Part shown: piece by piece, positions 37,939-41,569 of the stretch
Numbering within the stretch: position 1 is the first letter of the stretch
How the letters are laid out: every line of letters begins with the position of its first letter
Assembly (NCBI GenBank): GCA_018053145.1
Contig: JAGPMA010000017.1
Span: 1 to 41,569, forward strand
Reading direction: 5' to 3'
Source of the DNA: Oscillospiraceae bacterium
GTDB lineage: Bacteria > Bacillota > Clostridia > Oscillospirales > Oscillospiraceae
Length of the DNA stretch: 41,569 bases
Notes under the pieces: generated by a model
The model's database searches: none
What the model saw: the letters and a program-made list of their open reading frames with translations, nothing else
What the model was told of the DNA's origin: nothing
Translations under genes and position numbers: made by a program

Positions 37939-38013
37939 CTGGGTGTGGCGCAGCTGGTAGCGCGCGTGGTTTGGGAGTAGCGACCGAACTATCCTCGATG
38001 TGTCGACACACCC
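37939..38013 (+). pseudogene. Degenerate tRNA-Pro (5' half intact, 3' half diverged)
   Basis: Positions 37939-37976 read as a normal tRNA-Pro 5' half: CTGGGTG, D stem GCGC/GCGC around AGCTGGTA, and the loop TTTGGGA carrying anticodon TGG. After that, the 3' side of the anticodon stem (expected CCACG) is GTAGC, and no T arm of the TTCGAAT kind follows. A segment ending CACACCC (38007-38013) could pair with GGGTGTG, shifted by two bases, and TGTGTCGACACA there is a palindrome. I read it as a tRNA broken by a past insertion or rearrangement. It shares the 5' half with, but is not a copy of, the intact tRNA-Pro 220 bp away. Confidence 0.6.
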
Positions 38014-38116
38014 CAAATAGCCCTTCAAGCACGGGCGTAAGCAGCATTTTCTTACCGCTTGAATACTATGCAGAGCATCCGCAAGACCACAGCTTTGCCC
38101 ACAGACGGCAAAACAC

Positions 38117-38145
38117 TTGGCAACCGTTTCTCTGCGTGTTATAAT
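38117..38145 (+). promoter_or_regulatory. Promoter for tRNA-Pro
   Basis: TTGGCA (38117-38122), a 17-bp spacer and a perfect TATAAT (38140-38145) end 17 bp before the tRNA. The 38014-38116 stretch otherwise holds only a weak inverted repeat (TTCAAGC / GCTTGAA). Confidence 0.82.
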
Positions 38146-38162
38146 AACAAATAATTTAATAT

Positions 38163-38238
38163 CCGGGTGTAGCGGAGCTGGTACCGCGCCAGTTTTGGGA
38201 ACTGGAGACCGCACGTTCGAATCGTGTCACTCGGACCA
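38163..38238 (+). tRNA. tRNA-Pro (anticodon TGG)
   Basis: The 76-nt sequence folds fully. Acceptor CCGGGTG pairs with CACTCGG (one G-T), then A and encoded CCA. The D stem is GCGG/CCGC, the anticodon stem CCAGT/ACTGG with loop TTTGGGA, and the T arm GCACG/CGTGT with loop TTCGAAT. It flanks the mobile element on the left. Confidence 0.95.
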
Positions 38239-38239
38239 C

Positions 38240-38285
38240 AAATAAGCGCTAATACGCATGGTTTTAGCGCTTATTTGCTTTTATT
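38240..38285 (+). terminator. Terminator after tRNA-Pro
   Basis: A 13-bp stem (AAATAAGCGCTAA / TTAGCGCTTATTT, 38240-38252 with 38264-38276) is followed by GCTTTTATT. Confidence 0.88.
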
Positions 38286-38427
38286 GTGAACTTTTTCGCC
38301 ATAATCACATTTTTGAATTCCTTCGCACAGGATGCAGCAGTATGTTGTGCCAGGAAATTTATATGCGCATCTTTTCTTTGTTTATTGCGGTGCAAAATTT
38401 GAGCAATATCGCTTCACCTATATAGCG

Positions 38428-38464
38428 AAGGTCTGCTGTAAAATACGGCAGACCTTATTTTTTC
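38428..38464 (+). terminator. Plus-strand intrinsic terminator at the element's left side
   Basis: A 12-bp stem (AAGGTCTGCTGT / ACGGCAGACCTT) with a 5-nt loop is followed by ATTTTTTTC. No plus-strand gene ends here, so it may insulate the element from the tRNA transcript. The stretch 38286-38427 has no gene that I can support. Confidence 0.7.
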
Positions 38465-38475
38465 ATCAAATACAG

Positions 38476-38521
38476 AAAGGACATTCTACTCGACCTCACC
38501 GGTCAAAGCAGAATGTCCTTT
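38476..38521. terminator. Hairpin at the 3' end of the broken integrase/HTH gene
   Basis: AAAGGACATTCT (38476-38487) pairs with AGAATGTCCTTT (38510-38521). The loop holds a second small stem GACC/GGTC and the stop codon of the minus-strand frame. The minus-strand tail is weakly T-rich, while the plus-strand tail is TTTTT. Confidence 0.5.
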
Positions 38522-38930
38522 TTGGCAATATTCAGTTCACGTCGGATCTCATCGTAATATTTCTGCACTGTGCATCTGCTGGTTTGGCATTTGCTTGCAA
38601 TCAGGCTCTTGTTTGTAAGCTCCGGATTGGCGCGCATATAGGCGGCAATCGCTTTTCTCTTTTTGCTGATACCATCCGGTATTTCAGCATAATTTGCTCC
38701 TGCCTTTATGGCGGCGATTTCCGCCTTCATTTCCGCAATCAAATCAGGGAGCAGCGCTTCACACTCCTCCCGGGTTTTTGCGTAGATATTACGAGAGTGT
38801 TTTTTGCCATCCGGCCACATGGGCGAGTAGGATCGCCGTTATCTTTGTGAGCAACCACAATGCGTCCTTCCCAGCGTCCGTCTGGGCGTTTCCGTACCAT
38901 GCCATCTCCGGACGGCCTGCGTTTCGCCAT
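38503..38930 (-). pseudogene. Frameshifted integrase-N-terminus / helix-turn-helix gene
   Basis: An ATG at 38930 has a very good site (GAGGAGGTTATAAA). It opens with KRRPSGDGMVRKRPDGRWEG then RIVVAHKDNGD, which resembles the N-terminal DNA-binding arm of tyrosine integrases from Gram-positive elements. That frame then loses similarity and stops at 38739. A second frame picks up from about 38830 with YAKTREECEALLPDLIAEMK and runs to 38503. It ends in a probable helix-turn-helix (NPELTNKSLIASKCQTSRCT, then VQKYYDEIRREL). I infer one gene of about 140 residues broken by a 1-nt indel near 38825-38832. There is no catalytic recombinase domain in either frame. It might instead be a small element-borne regulator. 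No slippery heptamer for programmed frameshifting is obvious. Confidence 0.6.
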
Positions 38931-39031
38931 TTTATAACCTCCTCGTTTGAATTTTTCAACACAACCAATACCACAACTGAAGGAGGAAAGCTATTGAATA
39001 ATTCAGTGTTTTCAATGGTCTTCGGGTTATG

Positions 39032-39044
39032 ATGTGATTCACAT
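39032..39044. repeat. 13-bp palindrome at the relaxase stop codon
   Basis: ATGTGATTCACAT (six-base arms around a central T) overlaps the TGA of the relaxase. It may be a binding site or chance. Confidence 0.3.
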
Positions 39045-40985
39045 GGACATAGTCTGACCGTGGTATTCTTCATGATCATTCGGCTTGTGTCCCATCGCAA
39101 TGCGCTTTTCCGTCAGCCGCCTGCGCCGTTTGGAATCGATTTGCATCCCCAACGGATTTTTGGGCGGAAGTGAATGGTCGCGGAAGATGTTTCCCATGTG
39201 ATGGAGCAGCCGGGTGGCTGCCAGCATAACGGACGGTGGATTGAACTGACTCTGCCGGGCAAGAAAGAACTGCGCATATTGGTTGCCATGGTCGGCGGAG
39301 AGCGTCAGCCAATAGAGTGCCTGCTCTTTGTCTGCAGGCACCTCCTTGCCTGTCAGATACAGTTTGCCCAGCATGTATTGAGCGAACGGGTTCCCTGCCC
39401 TTGCTGCATAGTCCAGATAATCCAACGCTTTCGGCACATTCTTTTCCGTAATTTCACCCTTGAGATATTCCTTGGCCAGGCGATACGCCGCATAGTGGCT
39501 GCCGTTTTGGGCAGCGGATTTCAGCCAGCGGAGTCCCTGCTCCGGGTCACGCACCTCGACATCATTTGTGAGGCAGAGCTTTCCCAGCGCGTACTGCGAT
39601 ACCGCCATGTTATGATTTGCCGCCTGTTGGAACCAATATCGCGCTTCCACCCAATCGGGAATAACGGCGATCCCGTCGCGAAAATTCTTTCCCAGCAAAT
39701 ACTGCGCATAAGAATTGCCGTCCTCCGCCAGCTTTTTCATTTCAATCACTGCGTCATTCCGTTCATTCAGCGAAACCGAATTGTCATAGATTGTATCTCG
39801 CAGATACCAATATTCGGTTGAAACCCAGCGGTCGTCTTCCTTTTCGTCATGCTGAATATCCGCATCCTCAAAGGTAATGTCTCCGAGCCTAACACTTTCG
39901 GCTTCCTGAATGACTGCATTTTTGATTGCCCGAAACTCCATTTGTTGAGACAGCGGTAGCCGTGAGGCAGCGTTGCCGCTGTAATAACTCTGGACCTGTT
40001 CCTGGAGCTCGAGCCAGCGTGCATAGCATTCCGCCACCACCGGCAGGCGTTCCATCTGATCGATAATTTCATCGACCAGCGTCTTCAGCTTTTTCGGCAG
40101 ATAGCCGTATTGCTTTTTGCCGTGTATGGATTCCAGCTGCTGTGACAGCTCCATTATGAGCTGCTCTGCTTCAGGATAATTGCAGATGCCGTTTTGCATT
40201 TCGCGAACTAAATCCGACATTGCCTTTCTCGCTTGAAGCGTCAGTTCATCGCGTGATTGAGATTTTTGTTCGTAGATATGCAGCATCTCCTGCCGGAAAA
40301 TATCGTTTGTGAGCCGGGAGCGAATTGTCCGGATGCCGTCGCTGTTCAGATACCCCTGCAACGAATCGGACGACCACGCCATCATGTGCACATGCGGATG
40401 TTCCCCTTCATCATGGAAGGCAGCATACCAGCGAAAGTTTTTCAGCGGAATTTTCATTGCCTCCGCGATTTCATTCCGATGAGTTTTCAAGAGATCGCGC
40501 CATACCCGCGCGCTGTCATAGCCAAGACGTACTGCATCCTCACGGTGAAGAGAGATGATGTGCGTCCACACGTTTCCGGTGTAGGCGTCCAACTCTGACA
40601 TCGCCTGTTCCAGATCGATATTTTCATCGTCGCCAAAGAGTCCGTGCGTGCCGAACCGCTCGGCACGGGGTCGGACAGCGATGTACTTCATGTAGATATC
40701 CGAATGCACTGCCGCGTCCCAATTCATCTCCAGCGCCGTTGTGATGAGTGCGGAGGCGGCGTGCTTGGTATGCGCCGCACTCCAGTTCTCAAATTCGAAG
40801 AGTGCTTTTGTGTCTGGGAAATCTTGCAGGAGATTTGCGATAAGCTGCTCCTGTTTCCGCGTTGTCGGACGGTCATCCGCGATACGCTGTACGTGCTCCC
40901 GCGTTGCGATGTAGCTCATGTAGCCGCTGACGTTCGCCGCACCGCCGCACTTGAAATACGGACTTTTAAGAATCAGCTTTGCCAT
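39039..40985 (-). CDS. MobP3-family relaxase with C-terminal Sel1 repeats
   Basis: The 648-residue protein begins MAKLILKSPYFK and has the three-His metal motif FHDEGEHPHVHMMAW (H191, H196, H198, H200 region) expected of MOBP relaxases. A likely catalytic Tyr lies in the N-terminal NVSGYMSYIATRE segment. The sequence pattern (KYIAVRPRAERFGTHGLF; GNVWTHIISLHREDA; IFRQEMLHIYEQKS) is what I know from MobP3 relaxases. Residues about 420-590 form four Sel1-type repeats (YAQYLLGK, SQYALGKLCL, YAAYRLAKEYLKG, FAQYMLGKLYLTG). Relaxases nick one strand at oriT and lead it to a recipient. The start at 40985 has GGAGGACAG upstream; the open frame to 41018 was rejected. Confidence 0.85.
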   Translation of the reverse strand: MAKLILKSPYFKCGGAANVSGYMSYIATREHVQRIADDRPTTRKQEQLIANLLQDFPDTKALFEFENWSAAHTKHAASALITTALEMNWDAAVHSDIYMKYIAVRPRAERFGTHGLFGDDENIDLEQAMSELDAYTGNVWTHIISLHREDAVRLGYDSARVWRDLLKTHRNEIAEAMKIPLKNFRWYAAFHDEGEHPHVHMMAWSSDSLQGYLNSDGIRTIRSRLTNDIFRQEMLHIYEQKSQSRDELTLQARKAMSDLVREMQNGICNYPEAEQLIMELSQQLESIHGKKQYGYLPKKLKTLVDEIIDQMERLPVVAECYARWLELQEQVQSYYSGNAASRLPLSQQMEFRAIKNAVIQEAESVRLGDITFEDADIQHDEKEDDRWVSTEYWYLRDTIYDNSVSLNERNDAVIEMKKLAEDGNSYAQYLLGKNFRDGIAVIPDWVEARYWFQQAANHNMAVSQYALGKLCLTNDVEVRDPEQGLRWLKSAAQNGSHYAAYRLAKEYLKGEITEKNVPKALDYLDYAARAGNPFAQYMLGKLYLTGKEVPADKEQALYWLTLSADHGNQYAQFFLARQSQFNPPSVMLAATRLLHHMGNIFRDHSLPPKNPLGMQIDSKRRRRLTEKRIAMGHKPNDHEEYHGQTMSM

Positions 40986-41090
40986 CTGTCCTCCAAAGAA
41001 GATTAATTTGTTTTGCAAATGTTTTTTCCTGTTTCACGGAATGCTATGGTATAATGACTATAAATTATTATTACACTTGATTTAAGTTGT

Positions 41091-41119
41091 TTTTCGCCGC
41101 GACACGCGGCGATCGAAAA
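41091..41119. other. Hairpin between relaxase and Fic genes, candidate oriT part
   Basis: CGCCGCG and CGCGGCG form a perfect 7-bp stem around ACA (41095-41111), framed by TTTTCG (41091-41096) and CGAAAA (41114-41119). It lies in the 181-bp divergent gap just upstream of the relaxase start, the usual place for an oriT of a MOBP relaxase. No nic consensus could be assigned. The gap also contains a TATAAT on the plus strand (near 41050) without a good -35. Confidence 0.4.
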
Positions 41120-41166
41120 GCATGAAACATGATACTTTTTTTATTTATAGATGAGGGGGCGTTGCT

Positions 41167-41569
41167 ATGGACCAATACGATATTGCTGTGAGACAATGGC
41201 AGGACTGGGCTGTGAAAACAAGCGCTGATCTGGATTTGCGGCTGGACAGCTTCCGCATTCTGTTTGCTTACAATTCCGGCAAGATTGAAAATCCGGATGT
41301 CACCTACCATGATACGAGAGAAATTTTTGAAAACGGAAAAGTCGTTGGCTATACCGGCAGCACTCGTACTCTGTTCGAGCAGCAAAACCAAAAGACCTGT
41401 TACGAATTCCTCCGTGAGAAGATTCCCGCGAAGGAGCCTTTGTCCATATCTCTGATTCTTGAAATCCATCGCGTGCTCACGGAAGGCACTTATGATGAAC
41501 GCAGATATGTGGAAAATGGTGAACGCCCAGGCGAATTCAAAAAGCATGACTACGTCACCGGTGTTAACG
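41167..41569 (+). CDS. Fic-family protein, 3' part missing
   Basis: The frame starts at ATG 41167 behind GAGGGGGCGTTGCT and is open for 134 codons to the window edge. The N-terminus has FAYNSGKIEN, whose S37-G-K-I-E41-N42 fits the Fic autoinhibitory motif (S/T)xxxE(G/N) at the N-terminal (class II) position. Next come LILEIHRVLTEGTYDE and RPGEFKKHDYVTG, usual Fic-domain sequence. The catalytic HxFx(D/E)GNGRxxR loop is outside the window. Fic enzymes usually transfer AMP from ATP to a target protein. The gene is divergent from the relaxase and probably part of the same element; a toxin-like or partner-modifying role is inferred. Confidence 0.88.
   Translation, partial: MDQYDIAVRQWQDWAVKTSADLDLRLDSFRILFAYNSGKIENPDVTYHDTREIFENGKVVGYTGSTRTLFEQQNQKTCYEFLREKIPAKEPLSISLILEIHRVLTEGTYDERRYVENGERPGEFKKHDYVTGVN

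Larger units (their letters stand above)
38286..41569. mobile_element. Integrative mobilizable element or remnant beside tRNA-Pro (partial)
   Basis: From here on the gene content changes from housekeeping to a broken integrase-like/HTH gene, a MobP3-type relaxase and a Fic protein, next to an intact and a degenerate tRNA-Pro. I infer an integrative mobilizable element. The left boundary is placed after the tRNA terminator for convenience only. No att repeat could be identified because the other end is outside the window. No complete integrase is visible. Confidence 0.55.

Noticed and set aside
38332-38850. 172-codon plus-strand frame
   Set aside because: It crosses two hairpins and lies opposite the integrase/HTH frames, with no family resemblance or good ribosome binding site.
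41071-41547. 158-codon frame on the minus strand at the right edge
   Set aside because: It lies opposite the Fic gene, whose plus-strand frame has family motifs and a ribosome binding site.

Overview
The window looks like chromosomal DNA of a low-to-moderate GC Gram-positive anaerobe of the class Clostridia, most likely near Oscillospirales/Ruminococcaceae. This is inferred from gene content: greA-lysS adjacency, the FtsEX / M23 / S41 cell-wall cluster, DUF975, DUF4830 and YhfC proteins, DegV, an ECF sigma factor, strong GGAGG ribosome binding sites and a MobP3-type relaxase. The species cannot be named from sequence alone. Most of the window is ordinary housekeeping DNA. The right-hand 3.5 kb is accessory and mobile.

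Layout from left to right. (1) 1-2.75 kb, minus strand: greA, lysS and a cut-off SpoU-type RNA methyltransferase behind a consensus promoter. (2) 2.8-8.4 kb, minus strand: a CdaR/PucR-type regulator, ftsE, ftsX, an M23 peptidase with a coiled coil (PcsB/CwlO/EnvC-like), a terminator, then an S41 C-terminal processing protease. This is a division and peptidoglycan hydrolase module. (3) 8.6-10.6 kb, minus strand: an MsmX/UgpC-type sugar-import ATPase and an RsuA-type pseudouridine synthase. (4) 10.9-11.4 kb, plus strand: a DUF4830 membrane-anchored protein, separated from tuf by a 52-bp perfect palindrome that should terminate both ways. (5) 11.4-23.9 kb, minus strand: rpoB-rpoC, a terminator, then rpsL-rpsG-fusA-tuf. 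Both transcription units have good promoters. rplJ/rplL do not precede rpoB. (6) 24-27 kb, plus strand: a Gpi18-like membrane mannosyltransferase, tRNA-Leu(GAG), an alpha/beta hydrolase and a HAD phosphatase. (7) 27-28.9 kb, minus strand: an AbrB-type regulator with an ABC-2 exporter. (8) 29-30 kb, plus strand: DegV. (9) 30-32.6 kb, minus strand: a DUF975 / YhfC intramembrane protease / membrane-anchored choloylglycine-hydrolase-like operon. (10) 32.8-33.7 kb, plus strand: a lone nadA. (11) 33.8-37.8 kb, minus strand: trmB-xthA-dusB-ECF sigma-anti-sigma, tightly packed.

(12) 37.9-41.6 kb: a tRNA-Pro locus with one degenerate and one intact tRNA-Pro(UGG). Next come two hairpins, a frameshifted gene with an integrase-type N-terminus and a helix-turn-helix C-terminus, a MobP3-family relaxase with C-terminal Sel1 repeats, a hairpin that could be part of an oriT, and the start of a Fic protein carrying an N-terminal inhibitory motif. 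I read this as one end of an integrative mobilizable element or its decayed remnant beside a tRNA gene. Its other end lies outside the window.

I found no CRISPR array, transposase or rRNA gene, and no riboswitch I could defend. The best candidates for something less described are the relaxase-Fic element with its broken integrase-like gene, the YhfC/Ntn-hydrolase operon, the three-fold TTATAC repeat in the AbrB-exporter promoter, and a 17-nt motif shared by two distant promoter regions.
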